Assembly (NCBI GenBank): GCA_902800345.1
Contig: CADCDO010000002.1
Span: 124,001 to 188,000, forward strand
Direction of reading: 5' to 3'
Origin: Fibrobacter succinogenes
Lineage (GTDB): Bacteria; Fibrobacterota; Fibrobacteria; Fibrobacterales; Fibrobacteraceae
Length of the DNA stretch: 64,000 nt
The translations under genes were made by a program, and so were the position numbers. Positions within the stretch are counted from its first letter, which is position 1; each line of letters begins with the position of its first letter. This document shows positions 7,924-17,800 of this stretch, in pieces. The notes below the pieces were generated by a model that saw nothing but the letters and a program-made list of their open reading frames with translations, had not been told where the DNA came from and made no database searches.

Positions 7924-9240
7924 CTAGAAGTTCTTGCACTGGCCTTTCCAGCGGCCACGCTCGCCAAGAATTTCGCCATTGATATAGCGACCGCTCGAAC
8001 CGACAAAGTCATCCTTGCGGAAGTCTTCGCCACCGAGGTGCCAACGCATCCAAGCAACCGTTGCAGCCATGCCGCCCCACGGACCGGAACCGTGGCCCCA
8101 GCCGCATTCGCCCTGCTGGCATTCATTGCCCTGGCCGCCCGTCATCTTGATGAGGCATGCCGGAACCTTGACGCCGGGGTTGTTGTAGTCGGCTTCGGCG
8201 TTCGGGCGTTCCATACCGCCTTCGCCATACACGATACCGATTGTTTTGCCCTGCGGAACTTGAGACATTGCAGTATGTCCAAGGTCACCGCTATTGTTGA
8301 GCATGGCGGTAATAACGCGTTTGTCTTGAATGGCCATTTGTTCGGATTCGAGTCCGCCCATGGAGTGCCCAGAACAGCCAACAACATTCATGTCAAGTTT
8401 CTGGTACAAAGGATCGTTCGGATCGTTATTCTTCTTTGCAAGCCAATCGAGAGCGGGCTTGCCCTGCGAAGCATTACCCGGAGATTCGCGGAGTGCAATC
8501 ACTACAAAGCCATGAGAAGCGAGACGACGGATCATTCCACCGTATGCACCCGGTTCCGTGCCGCCACCCGGCCCCCACACGACAATGCCATGCTTTTGGG
8601 TCGTAGAAAGCTGTTCCGGATAAGCAAGGATTCCACCGCCATCGTGACCGGTGCGTTCAATGTACTTGACTCGCATCAGGTCCTTCGTTTCGTCCTTGCC
8701 TTCGGCGAGGAAGATTCCTGCCGGCTTCGGAGCTTCGCTGGAACTAGATTCAACAGCCTTTTCGCTAGAGCTGGAAGCTGGAGCCGCAGCACTGGAAGCT
8801 GGCGTGTCGGCGCTGGATGCCGGAGCAGTAGCAGAGCTAGAAGCAGCGACAACATCGGCACTGGATGCAGGGGCATCCGCGCTGGAAGCCGGCACAGCGT
8901 CTGCGCTAGATGTCGGAAGCGGATTGGTTCCAGGACCGCAAGCATCAGGCAGGCTAGAAGCCAAACAAGATTCGTCGCTGCCAGATCCCATCTGCGACCC
9001 AACAGCAGTACTGGAACCTGGGACAACATCACCCGACTGCGCGGAATCACTAGAGCCCAAGACATCAGTGCCTGAGCCGCCACCGACATCGGCACTGGAT
9101 TCCGGCAATACAAATTCACTTGAACTAGACGGAGCAAATCCGCCAACGTCATTCATCGGCGCTGTAGTCGACTCATCGCCGCAATTCAGGAAGACCAGCG
9201 AACTGGCCAACACCATTGTCTTGAAGAGTTTAAATTTCAT
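7924..9240 (-). CDS. Lipoprotein alpha/beta hydrolase with Ser/Ala-rich linker (copy 1)
   Basis: The protein is a surface or periplasmic lipoprotein: signal peptide with lipobox VFLNC (Cys20). Residues about 30-170 form a low-complexity linker of PASSAD-type repeats, then a catalytic domain follows. Signs of an alpha/beta hydrolase are the oxyanion-hole stretch VVWGPGGG, the nucleophile elbow GHSMGG (Ser293) and a late GHGSGPWGG with the likely catalytic His. The domain resembles PET-hydrolase or dienelactone-hydrolase-like esterases, so an esterase acting on plant cell wall acyl groups is a reasonable inference; the substrate is unknown. It is the downstream member of a tandem pair, each copy with its own terminator. 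Confidence 0.82.
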   Translation of the reverse strand: MKFKLFKTMVLASSLVFLNCGDESTTAPMNDVGGFAPSSSSEFVLPESSADVGGGSGTDVLGSSDSAQSGDVVPGSSTAVGSQMGSGSDESCLASSLPDACGPGTNPLPTSSADAVPASSADAPASSADVVAASSSATAPASSADTPASSAAAPASSSSEKAVESSSSEAPKPAGIFLAEGKDETKDLMRVKYIERTGHDGGGILAYPEQLSTTQKHGIVVWGPGGGTEPGAYGGMIRRLASHGFVVIALRESPGNASQGKPALDWLAKKNNDPNDPLYQKLDMNVVGCSGHSMGGLESEQMAIQDKRVITAMLNNSGDLGHTAMSQVPQGKTIGIVYGEGGMERPNAEADYNNPGVKVPACLIKMTGGQGNECQQGECGWGHGSGPWGGMAATVAWMRWHLGGEDFRKDDFVGSSGRYINGEILGERGRWKGQCKNF

Positions 9241-9481
9241 TTTGTTCTCCTGTTTAACCTTAACCTGATTAGAAATTATTTAATTATCCACCATTTTTTT
9301 CACATTTTGAACAAAGTCCCATTGACAAAAAATCCAAGGAGCACCATTATTTAATTTATACAACATCGTAATTTTAACTCGAAAAATATGGAAAACGATT
9401 TCGGGACATTTCCCTCAAACAAGGATTTTCGCGAGGACTGGCGGACGGCAAGACAACGAAAAGAAATGCGGACACGACAGC
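9241..9481. other. Intergenic region upstream of hydrolase copy 1
   Basis: No gene is visible here. The stretch next to the start has a GGAGAACAAA-like ribosome site (minus strand) and is AT-rich. No convincing -35/-10 pair stands out. Confidence 0.5.
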
Positions 9482-9523
9482 AAAAAAAGAAAACGTCCCG
9501 ACCGCATTGGCCGAGACGCTTGG
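9482..9523 (-). terminator. Terminator of the second lipoprotein hydrolase
   Basis: CGTC (9494-9497) and GACG (9515-9518) enclose an imperfect GC stem, followed by a T-run on the minus strand. It is a sister of the hairpin at 7857-7902. Confidence 0.7.
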
Positions 9524-9551
9524 TTGTTGGAGTGTGGAAATTAATTACGAT

Positions 9552-10808
9552 TTAATTGAAATTTTTGCACTGGCCTTTCCATTTGCCTTGCTTGCCGATA
9601 ATATTGCCGTCAATGTACTTACCGCTCGTGCCAACGAAATCAGGCTTGCGGAAGTCTTCGCCACCAAGATGCCAACGCATCCAAGCAATGGTCGCAGCCA
9701 TGCCGTCCCATGGACCAGAACCATGACCATACCCGCCTTCGGAATTACGTGGACCACCAGTCATTTCAATCATGCAAGCCGGAACAGTTGTTGCGCTATT
9801 GTAATCCCTGATAGCATTATCGTGTTCCATACCCTTTTCGCCAAAGACAACCGCAGCCGTCTTGGTAGCAGGAATATTCTTGAATGCGCCTGCGCCTTTG
9901 TCACCGCTGTTGTTGAGGAAAGCCGTGATAACTCGTTTGTCCTTAATGGCCGCCTGTTCGGATTCGAGACCGCCCATGGAGTGCCCGGAGCATCCCACGA
10001 CATTCATATCAAGTTTGCCGTAAAGCGGGCTATTGGTATCCTTGTTCTGCTTATCCAGCCAGTCGAGCGCCTTGATAGCCTGGGACGCATCGCCCGGAGA
10101 TTCGCTAAGCGCAATCACTACGAAACCGTGAGAAGCGAGTCTGCGGATGATGCCTTCGTATTCTTCGGGCTTGCTTCCGCCGCCCGGGCCCCATACGACA
10201 ATGCCATGTTTTTGCGTGTCGGAGAGCTTTTCCGGATAACAAAGGATTCCGCCGTTGTTCCAGCCCGTATTCGTCTTATAGACCACCTTCAGCTGGTCTT
10301 TTTCTTCTTCCTTGTTATCCGCAAGGAATATGCCCTTCGGAGCTTCGCTAGAAGAAGAAGCCACGGCTGAACTTGCCGGAGCATCGCCGGAACTGGAAGC
10401 CGGAGCAACAGCGCTCGAAGCTGGAGTAACCGCACTCGATGCAGGTGTCACCGCGCTAGATGCAGGAGCAGCACCGGCACTAGATGCCGGCGTAACATCG
10501 GCGCTCGAAGCCGGGCCCGGAACGTCCGCGCTAGACGCAGGGACGTCCGAAGCCACAGCCGAAGACGAACTGAGCGCCGGATTAACCACATCCGGCGAAC
10601 CAGCAGAACTCGAAGATTCCCCAGGGCCCATACCTCCCATGTCAGGATTTGTTACTGCTGATGAGCTCAGTCCGTCACCCCCGTCAAACGAGGATGAAAA
10701 AGCTAATGATTCTGGATTGTTTATTGCCGGTAACGATGCGTCATCCGAACAATTCATGAAAGCGAGAGCGCTTGCCACTATCGCGCATTTCAAGATTTTT
10801 GATTTCAT
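9552..10808 (-). CDS. Lipoprotein alpha/beta hydrolase with Ser/Ala-rich linker (copy 2)
   Basis: Tandem paralogue of the gene at 7924-9240. It has the same plan: lipobox LAFMNC (Cys20), a linker of PASSA repeats between about residues 30 and 160, then a hydrolase domain with VVWGPGGG, GHSMGG and GHGSGPWDG. The catalytic domains agree over most of their length, whereas the linkers differ in number and order of repeats, as expected from slippage. The loop before the catalytic His differs: copy 1 has a Cys-containing insert (NECQQGECGWGHG) where copy 2 has NSEGGYGHG. The two copies may therefore differ in substrate. Probably an exported esterase. Confidence 0.82.
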   Translation of the reverse strand: MKSKILKCAIVASALAFMNCSDDASLPAINNPESLAFSSSFDGGDGLSSSAVTNPDMGGMGPGESSSSAGSPDVVNPALSSSSAVASDVPASSADVPGPASSADVTPASSAGAAPASSAVTPASSAVTPASSAVAPASSSGDAPASSAVASSSSEAPKGIFLADNKEEEKDQLKVVYKTNTGWNNGGILCYPEKLSDTQKHGIVVWGPGGGSKPEEYEGIIRRLASHGFVVIALSESPGDASQAIKALDWLDKQNKDTNSPLYGKLDMNVVGCSGHSMGGLESEQAAIKDKRVITAFLNNSGDKGAGAFKNIPATKTAAVVFGEKGMEHDNAIRDYNSATTVPACMIEMTGGPRNSEGGYGHGSGPWDGMAATIAWMRWHLGGEDFRKPDFVGTSGKYIDGNIIGKQGKWKGQCKNFN

Positions 10809-10937
10809 ACAGTACTCCTCTTAACCAAAACCTCGCATTCATCCATACGCTACTTCTAAGATAGTCCCCAAAAAAAGAGGAAATTTCATTCTTATTACAT
10901 GTTTCATGGACAAAAAGTCCATAACGGTTTTAAAAAA

Positions 10938-10965
10938 CGAAAAAGCCGGAACAAAAGTTTCCGGC
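10938..10965 (-). terminator. folE terminator
   Basis: GCCGGAA (10945-10951) pairs with TTCCGGC (10959-10965), with a T-run on the minus strand. Confidence 0.85.
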
Positions 10966-11018
10966 ACATCACCCTGACTTCGCGTCAGGATAGGACACAA
11001 AATGAAAATATACCGCTA

Positions 11019-11585
11019 TTACCGCGGTGCATAAATGCGGGACATAAATTCGGCGCGCGTCTTTTCGTCCGTCTTGAAACGGCCGAGGAGCTGCGTGGTC
11101 ACCATCATGGCGCCCGGCTTTTTCACGCCGCGCATCGTCATGCACATGTGACTTGCTTCGAGCACCACGGCAACGCCTTTCGGTTGCAACACCCTCTGGA
11201 TGAGTTCCGCAATCTGGCGCGTCATGCGTTCCTGGATTTGCGGCATACGGGCATAAAATTCCACTACGCGCGGGATTTTCGAGAGGCCGACCACGCAATC
11301 GCCCGGAATATAGGCTACGTGCGCCTTGCCCGTGAACGGCAAAAAGTGATGTTCGCACATGCTCGCGAATTCGATGTCCGGCACGATGATCATTTCGTCG
11401 TACTTCTCGTGGAAACGCGTCTTGAGGATATCTTCGGCCTTCATTTCGCCCGTAAGGCTCGTCATGAGTTCGGCGTACATCTTTGCAACGCGCTTTGGCG
11501 TATCGACAAGACCTTCGCGATTCGGGTCTTCGCCCATGCCTTCCAGGATCATCCGGAAGCCGTCTTCCATCAACTTTAAATTCAT
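11019..11585 (-). CDS. folE: GTP cyclohydrolase I
   Basis: It converts GTP to 7,8-dihydroneopterin triphosphate, the first step of folate (and queuosine-type) pterin synthesis; it is a cytoplasmic homodecamer. 188 residues, the normal length. Zinc ligands are visible: Cys77 and His80 in SMCEHH, and Cys148 in HMCMTMRG. The family signature QIQERMT is present at about 116-122. It stands alone with its own terminator; folD lies elsewhere in the window at 35.1 kb. Confidence 0.96.
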   Translation of the reverse strand: MNLKLMEDGFRMILEGMGEDPNREGLVDTPKRVAKMYAELMTSLTGEMKAEDILKTRFHEKYDEMIIVPDIEFASMCEHHFLPFTGKAHVAYIPGDCVVGLSKIPRVVEFYARMPQIQERMTRQIAELIQRVLQPKGVAVVLEASHMCMTMRGVKKPGAMMVTTQLLGRFKTDEKTRAEFMSRIYAPR

Positions 11586-11594
11586 AATGTACCC

Positions 11595-11646
11595 GCAGCT
11601 ATGAGGTATGAGGTCGGTCGCCTACGGCTCCCTTCGAGGTATGGGG
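11595..11646. repeat. Short intergenic repeat of the GGTATGGGG / GACCTCATACC type
   Basis: AGGTATGAGGTCGG ... GAGGTATGGGG lies in front of folE. A related, inverted copy with CATACCTCAAAG and GACCTCATACCCC lies at 39978-40017, and pieces recur at 54043-54170. Confidence 0.6.
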
Positions 11647-11687
11647 ATACATCTAGAATCGCCAAGGCGACGTAAAGATAGCAAAAA

Positions 11688-14309
11688 TCAGCGGATCGTA
11701 ACAGCCCTAGTTTCGCTCCCGTAACGGATGAGGAAGTTCCCCGCTTTCGGCAAATCCACAACCATCGAGGACTTCGTCGTCAGACGACGCAAAACACGGC
11801 CCTGCACATCCATCACGAGAAGCGTGCGACCCGCAACAAGCCCGGAAAGTGCAACGCTATTCCCGTTGACATCGACACGCAAACTGGATTTCACGGCTAC
11901 ATCCGGGAGCGCTATACGACTTCGGGGGCCAACGGTAAACTGATCGACAACACCAAATTCTTCAATATAGGAATCATTGATTTTGACATTCTTGATAATA
12001 TCATCACTCCAATACACGCAGAAAAGTCCCCCGTAATTTTTCGCCAAGGAGCAACGCGGGTTCACATCAAACATGACCAAACCAGAAATAACATGCCCGT
12101 TTCCTGCAAAAGTTCCATGGAAAGAATTCCCTATATTTTGGCACATGTAGTCCCATACAACCAAACTATCATTAGCAAGGTCCACTTGGGAACCTTTTAG
12201 CACATTTTCATTAACGACAATATCATTTTCAAGAGACGCACATTCCGCAAAATTTCCATTTGCATTATTCGAAAATTCAGCAAACCAATACAGTTCTTCC
12301 CTGGTTTTCAAAAGATAGCAGCCATTCGAATTCTGCTCCGGTTTTTTAGTTTCAGGAGTCCATTCCGCATACAGATTCAGGTTCCTATCATCACGAATTT
12401 CTTTTATTTCGGGGCCGCCAAGACTAAAGGATCTCCACCCACGGAATACAGCGCCTTCACGGACCGGATTGTTCAATACAAACGGCGTATCCAATACGGT
12501 ATAGCTTTGGGGATTGTCTGGATGATTAGTTCCGCCATACAGGTGATAAGTCACCGTATATGTAGAAGGTTTCCATTTTGCATAAGTTGTAACGTCTTCC
12601 GTATTCCCCGCGGGAATTTCTGTAACTTTATTCTCAAACAGGGAATCCGTGAACCACCCTTCAAAATCATATCCGTCGCGAGTCAAGTTTGGCAATTTAA
12701 ACGCCGAAGAATCGGCAGCCCAACGAACGGTTCTCGTCGTATTGGAGTATTTAACAATATTTACCGAGCCGTCCTTTGCATTTAGTACAAAATTTATCTT
12801 ATAGAAACTTTTCCATTTTGCATAAAGTTTCCAATCCCCGTTGTATTGGGTCTTTACAGTATCCACTTTCTGCGTAAAGTCGTTATCCGTGAACCATCCT
12901 TCAAAAGTATCGTTTTCCTTTTGCGGATCCTTCAAGACAATCGCAGCATCACCTTTGGCATAGCCAGTAGGGTTTTCTTCATTGTTCACGCCACCGTTCA
13001 TGAAATAGCGTATTTCAAACTTATAGCTCCCTCCAACTTTTGGAAAACTATCCGTCCCTACGTTCTGTACCCAGCTAGATCCGTTCTCGCCCGCCAAAAG
13101 AATTTCCAAGGCTGTCCCGTCCTTGAACTGTTCACGACTAAGCGATTTGGCTTTTGATATAGTCGTGTCCGCGGATTCCATGCACAATGCATTTTCCACC
13201 TCGAATACGGCTTCGCTTGCATAACAGGTAAAACCCTTGCCACGCACAATGCAATCCGATTCATTTCCTTTCAGTTCGCCGGCAAAATAGACGTTCCTCA
13301 AAAGCGCGACATCCATCTCGGCGGTAATCCCGCCGACATTTTTTCCTTCAACACGCCCGACACTATAAGCATTTTCAATAAGGACTATCCGCGAATAATC
13401 CTCATCTTTCAGCAACGACAGCACAAACGACGGCGAAGCAGACGGCAGTGCGCACGGGCAATTATCATTTGTCGCCTGAATCGCACCCACCAATCCACCG
13501 GCCTTATATTCCCCGTGAACAGAAGCATCGGTGTAAACGTTACTGATCAACATCGGCCCGACAGCAGTTCCCACAATGGCGCCCGCCGTCTCATCCGTAA
13601 AATAGGAATCCTTCAATCCCAGGTTTCTCACGACAGATTTGTCGGCTCTCCATCCGCCCTCTTCGCCAGCCTTTATAAACAGCCCGGCATCACCCCTCAA
13701 TCCCGAAATGCTATAGCCGTTACCCTCGAATGAGCCCCTGAACACCAAGGGAATCCACCATACATAATCGTCCATGGCGACATCGCCATTGGCGTCCAAT
13801 AAATTCTTGTTCACGACAATATCGTTCTGAAGCGAGACGCACCCCTCAAATTCATACCAGGAATGATATTTTTCCGGCGGTCTGGAGAGCTCCATGATAC
13901 CGTAAAGTTCCTCGGCGCTATGGATAAAATAACAGCCACGTTCATCTTTTTGCGGCGTTTTCGGAACAAGCCCCCACCGCGCATAAACGCTGAAATTCCC
14001 GAGAAGTTCACCCACATAGCTTGCGCTGTACCCCTGATAGCCTCCAAAACTGATATTCGTGAATCCGGAAGTTTTAAAATTGCGACTGTCACTTGATTCT
14101 ATGAACCAACCTAAAAAGGCATACCCTTCACGCGTAGGGTTCTTCAGAACAACCGACATAACTTCGTCGTTGACGCCATAGCTCGTCGGGTTATCGGGAT
14201 GGTTTACACCACCCATCAAGTTATACTTGATAGTATAGGCGTCAGCCATAACAGGCAAAATCAATGACAGGACTGCAAATCCGCACATTCTTTGAAAAAC
14301 ACGAAGCAT
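11688..14309 (-). CDS. Large secreted InlB-repeat protein with C-terminal sorting-like domain
   Basis: About 873 residues. I chose ATG 14309, which has AAGGAG 8 bases upstream and begins a proper signal peptide (MLRVFQRMCGFAVLSLILP...), rather than the longer open frame. Four InlB B-repeats (Listeria-Bacteroides repeat, Flg_new type) show the pattern GG.N.PDNP ... REGY.F.GWF ... LYAKW. Between them are two ELYxxxEFS modules with NDIVVNENVL and GNGHxISGL, like GLUG-type repeats. The C-terminus (LLVMDVQGRVLRRLTTKSSM) matches the style of Por/T9SS C-terminal domains, so it is probably surface-exposed. Such repeats usually serve adhesion; the ligand is unknown. It is a paralogue of the gene at 18405-21068. 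Confidence 0.8.
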   Translation of the reverse strand: MLRVFQRMCGFAVLSLILPVMADAYTIKYNLMGGVNHPDNPTSYGVNDEVMSVVLKNPTREGYAFLGWFIESSDSRNFKTSGFTNISFGGYQGYSASYVGELLGNFSVYARWGLVPKTPQKDERGCYFIHSAEELYGIMELSRPPEKYHSWYEFEGCVSLQNDIVVNKNLLDANGDVAMDDYVWWIPLVFRGSFEGNGYSISGLRGDAGLFIKAGEEGGWRADKSVVRNLGLKDSYFTDETAGAIVGTAVGPMLISNVYTDASVHGEYKAGGLVGAIQATNDNCPCALPSASPSFVLSLLKDEDYSRIVLIENAYSVGRVEGKNVGGITAEMDVALLRNVYFAGELKGNESDCIVRGKGFTCYASEAVFEVENALCMESADTTISKAKSLSREQFKDGTALEILLAGENGSSWVQNVGTDSFPKVGGSYKFEIRYFMNGGVNNEENPTGYAKGDAAIVLKDPQKENDTFEGWFTDNDFTQKVDTVKTQYNGDWKLYAKWKSFYKINFVLNAKDGSVNIVKYSNTTRTVRWAADSSAFKLPNLTRDGYDFEGWFTDSLFENKVTEIPAGNTEDVTTYAKWKPSTYTVTYHLYGGTNHPDNPQSYTVLDTPFVLNNPVREGAVFRGWRSFSLGGPEIKEIRDDRNLNLYAEWTPETKKPEQNSNGCYLLKTREELYWFAEFSNNANGNFAECASLENDIVVNENVLKGSQVDLANDSLVVWDYMCQNIGNSFHGTFAGNGHVISGLVMFDVNPRCSLAKNYGGLFCVYWSDDIIKNVKINDSYIEEFGVVDQFTVGPRSRIALPDVAVKSSLRVDVNGNSVALSGLVAGRTLLVMDVQGRVLRRLTTKSSMVVDLPKAGNFLIRYGSETRAVTIR

Positions 14310-14437
14310 AAAATATCTCCTTATCACAAGAAATAAGATATAATAAATCGCTTTACATAGGGCTATTTGTCTTGTAAATTCTTGACATGTTCTAGGAACA
14401 AAAAAATCCCGCAACTACACAAAAAATACAAAAGCGA

Positions 14438-14486
14438 TAAAGCAAAACAACCGACTCGACACTATAAAGCGCCGGGATCGGTTGTA
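14438..14486 (-). terminator. Terminator after the mini-ORF pair
   Basis: ACAACCGA (14447-14454) pairs with TCGGTTGT (14478-14485), followed on the minus strand by a T-rich tail. It would end a transcript carrying the CUB-like gene and both mini ORFs before the InlB-repeat gene. Confidence 0.6.
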
Positions 14487-14542
14487 AAAAAAACATGTTA
14501 ACAAATTAGTTCATTTAAAACTGGGGGCAAAGTTCCTTCAGT

Positions 14543-14680
14543 TCAACCATCGCTCAGCTCGTCACTCAGAACCATGCCTACTTCAGTTTTTATTTCTTTT
14601 TCGCTAGGCTGCAACAGCGCAAAACAGTGCTCCAACTGAACCACCTTAATTTCTGGAGCACAATATTCTCTTTTTTTCAT
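14543..14680 (-). CDS. Mini protein B with YCxPExxVVxxE motif
   Basis: A 45-codon ORF beginning MKKREYCAPEIKVVQLEHC. The start is preceded by an AAGGAAGAA stretch about 12 bases away. It aligns with the ORF directly upstream over Y-C-x-P-E-[IM]-x-V-V-x-[LM]-E, after which both become acidic and unrelated. Short proteins of this look (MKK..Y..P....V..LE) occur in Bacteroidetes genomes as unnamed ORFs, from memory only. There is no signal peptide and no known function. The paralogue next door makes chance unlikely. Confidence 0.6.
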   Translation of the reverse strand: MKKREYCAPEIKVVQLEHCFALLQPSEKEIKTEVGMVLSDELSDG

Positions 14681-14687
14681 AACGTAC

Positions 14688-14819
14688 TTATTCTTCCTTC
14701 GATTCGGTATTATCCCAATCTATAGGAATTATTCTGCTATTGTCTAGCAAACTTGTTTCATATTCCATTTCAACAACCGTCATTTCCGGTTTACAATATA
14801 ACTTTTTTTGTTCAATCAT
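14688..14819 (-). CDS. Mini protein A with YCxPExxVVxxE motif
   Basis: A 43-codon ORF beginning MIEQKKLYCKPEMTVVEMEY, ending 7 bases before mini ORF B. The shared motif Y-C-x-P-E-M-x-V-V-x-M-E occupies residues 8-19; the tail (IDWDNTESKEE) is strongly acidic. There is no ribosome site; the leader is a 7-base-periodic array. It lies downstream of the CUB-like repeat protein and may be translated from the same transcript. Function unknown. Confidence 0.58.
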   Translation of the reverse strand: MIEQKKLYCKPEMTVVEMEYETSLLDNSRIIPIDWDNTESKEE

Positions 14820-14830
14820 AATTAACTTTT

Positions 14831-14863
14831 TAGGTTGTAGGTTATAGGGGTTAGTGGATTAGG
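14831..14863. repeat. Heptad repeat array in front of mini ORF A
   Basis: Read on the minus strand the units are CTAACCC / CTATAAC / CTACAAC / CTAAAAA, each 7 bases, ending about a dozen bases before the mini ORF A start codon. Confidence 0.65.
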
Positions 14864-14881
14864 ACAACAAAAGAAACACTC

Positions 14882-17800
14882 TTATTTCTTGGTACCATTT
14901 CCTATAGTCCTCTTTCCGTAATAGGCTCCCTTTGCGGCACGGTTTACGTTGTTCACCTTTCGACCCTTCAGGTCGTACCAACGGTCAATCTTGAACTCAC
15001 CCGTAGCCGTATTCAGACGGCCAACAGCAGTCGTTTTTTCGTTTTCATCGACAAATTCGACACCGATTACATCCGTATTAACGCTACTGAAACTTGCGCT
15101 GTACGAAGCATCATCCCACGCACGAACCGCCGCCGGGCATTCCAGCATTACACTAGCATCGCGCTTCGTAAGGTAAGAACGCATCGGGTAAATATATGCA
15201 CCCGCCGAAATTCTTCCAAATTCGCCCTTGGAAATATTTCCTTCATTTCTGCCAGCCAGACCATAGGCAAGGCCAAGTGTGGTGTCTCCCTCAGCCCATT
15301 TTTTGTACGAATAGACACCCTTGAAAATCCACTTGTCAGTTTCATCAACATTTTCTGCAATTGGACCGGTCTGAAGTATCGCTTCACCTTCATTCAAATC
15401 AAACGCCAGCGTTTCTTCTCCTTTGTCCAAAATAATCGCATAAGGCGTATTCGCCTGGGGAAGATTGTCCGACCCGATATATTTCATGGTTGCCCTCCAC
15501 GAGCAGCCATCTTGTACAATCTTCTTAAGATAATAGAACTTAGCGTTGATTTTAGTCCCTTCCGGCAAAGTGAACGGCAACACAATCGTAGAAGGTATAA
15601 GCGGAGTAAACGTACGATTATATTCAATCGCCCTCACTGCAATTGCATCAGGAATTTTCACTGTATCTGAACCATCGTAGCCGTCGTTGATATGAGCCAA
15701 TTTTACACCGGACAAAGATTCATAAACATCTATAGCAGTAAAACTTGTTTTTTTGAAAGAAGTTACACCCAAATGCAATCCATAATTGGTCCCGCCTTCA
15801 TTTGACTTGAAATGGAGAGTCAAATTTCGACCAGAACTGTATATATGAACATTCGAATCCCAAAAATTACACGATTCCGTTTGACCTGTTATCGTCACGA
15901 GTTTTTCGGCGTTTGCATCGGCACCATCGTAAATGACTAAAGAATCCCCATCGTCTGCAGTACACGCAATCCCAGAGATACTCAATACAAGCCCCTCCGG
16001 AGCCGTCAACACAAGAGTTCCGTCACTATTATTCGGATAAGAATAATAACCGTCCGAATAAATATCGAAAGAGGGAACTATTTCAGGGATAACCGCCTGA
16101 ACAGTATCAGAATTAGGCATGGCAATCTCAAGAGGGTGGTTATTAAACGTGTTAAAAGTGGCATTGACACGGACATCCCCCTCAGGCATAACGAACTGGG
16201 CCTGGTTATGATACCATGTTCCTCCGGTCACTGGAATGTTCACATTATTCACCTGACATTCGATAGATTGAAGCACAAAGCCGTTCTGTGTATCGGGATG
16301 GGCAGTCAACGTCACGACATCTCCGGGTTTCGCCTTTGAAACATTGGGAGTAACAGTACCATTGTACATGTCTGCGATGATAACCGAATATTTAGTATTA
16401 GGATCAATGACCTTGACGGTCAATTGGGGAAAAACAGGTCCTCCCTTAAGATAGAGCGTCAGCGAATTGCCTGAACTTATCTCATCTACAGAACCTGCTT
16501 TGCTCGACCACAGTTCTGTTGCACTAGTATTTGCGCCATCGTAAATCGTCAACCAATCCCCACTCTCCCCATCCGCTTGACCAGAAATCTGGAGTTTTGT
16601 ATTTTCGGGAGCCGTCAACGTAAGAACGTTGCCATCATAAGGCGGTCTCGGTTCCCTAACTTCAAACGATTGAACACCTTCTGGAATCGAAACGGTAAGA
16701 GGATCCACCTTAGGCATATTGACATACAAACCATTTTCGGCATTCATCTTCGTTTTTTCAACATAATTGACGATGACAGAAATATTCGCAAATGGCATCG
16801 TAAAGGAGAACGCTTCGCTAGTGAACCACGAGCCACCCGTTATACGCACGCAAGTGGTATCGTTTTCCAATCCTACAGCAATAAATACTTCGTTCAAAGC
16901 ACAACCTTCTTCAGGTTCCACTTTCATAGACACTTCAGTTCCGGCAACAACCGAAGCCAAGTTTGTCAAGTTGTGCGTTACATTTCCACCGCAATCGCCT
17001 CTAGGCACTATTGATATTTTATGTGGAAAATCACTAGCATTCACAAGCTTCACGACATGGGTATATTCCAATAATGTCAAAACTTCACCGGAACTCGTAT
17101 TCCCTATCATCCGGGGAGCATCAACGGCAACAGGGTCTTCGAACGCTCCTATGTAAGCACTAAAATCATCTCCATAGTAAGGATGCCCTTCGCTATCTTC
17201 TAGCTGCATGAGTTTTCCTGCAGGCGCTCTCAATATAAGCGGTTTAATCGGAGCCGTGCTGCTAGCACTAGCAACGATTCCCCTGTTAACCGTAAACGAC
17301 TCCGCTTCAGAGGGAATGTCAACTTCCAGAATTTCATTATAAGGCGTTTCGATAGTCAAGCCGTCTCTAGCCGTCCATCCTCTTGCATAAAAAGGTTCAA
17401 TCGTGACATCCGTAGCGGGCATTGTGAAAGTGGCGTCATTACTCGTGTACCATGTACCGCCCGTTACAGCTATGCTCTTATCACCATCCTTCACTACAAC
17501 CCTGTTGAGCACTCTATTTTCGCCAGGAGTTGCACTAAACGAAACCGGAGTATTTACCGTTGCCGATTCGACGGTAAGGCTGACTGATCCGCATCCACTG
17601 GTGCAATAATCATACGAATACACATCATAATCTTCATAATGATAAACGTTATAACTATAAATATTACCAACAGAAATACTATGATTTTCGTTGGGATCGG
17701 CAACAACCGTTTTTAAAACAAAAGTATTTTTAACACCCTTTTTTAATGCGATTGTTACATATTGCCCAGAACTGACATATCGTCCGTAAAACCCATCCAC

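Noticed and set aside
8038..9075. Long plus-strand frame (345 codons) opposite the first hydrolase gene
   Set aside because: It is the complement of a strongly supported coding gene with a lipobox and catalytic motifs. The Arg- and His-rich composition is typical of an antisense shadow.
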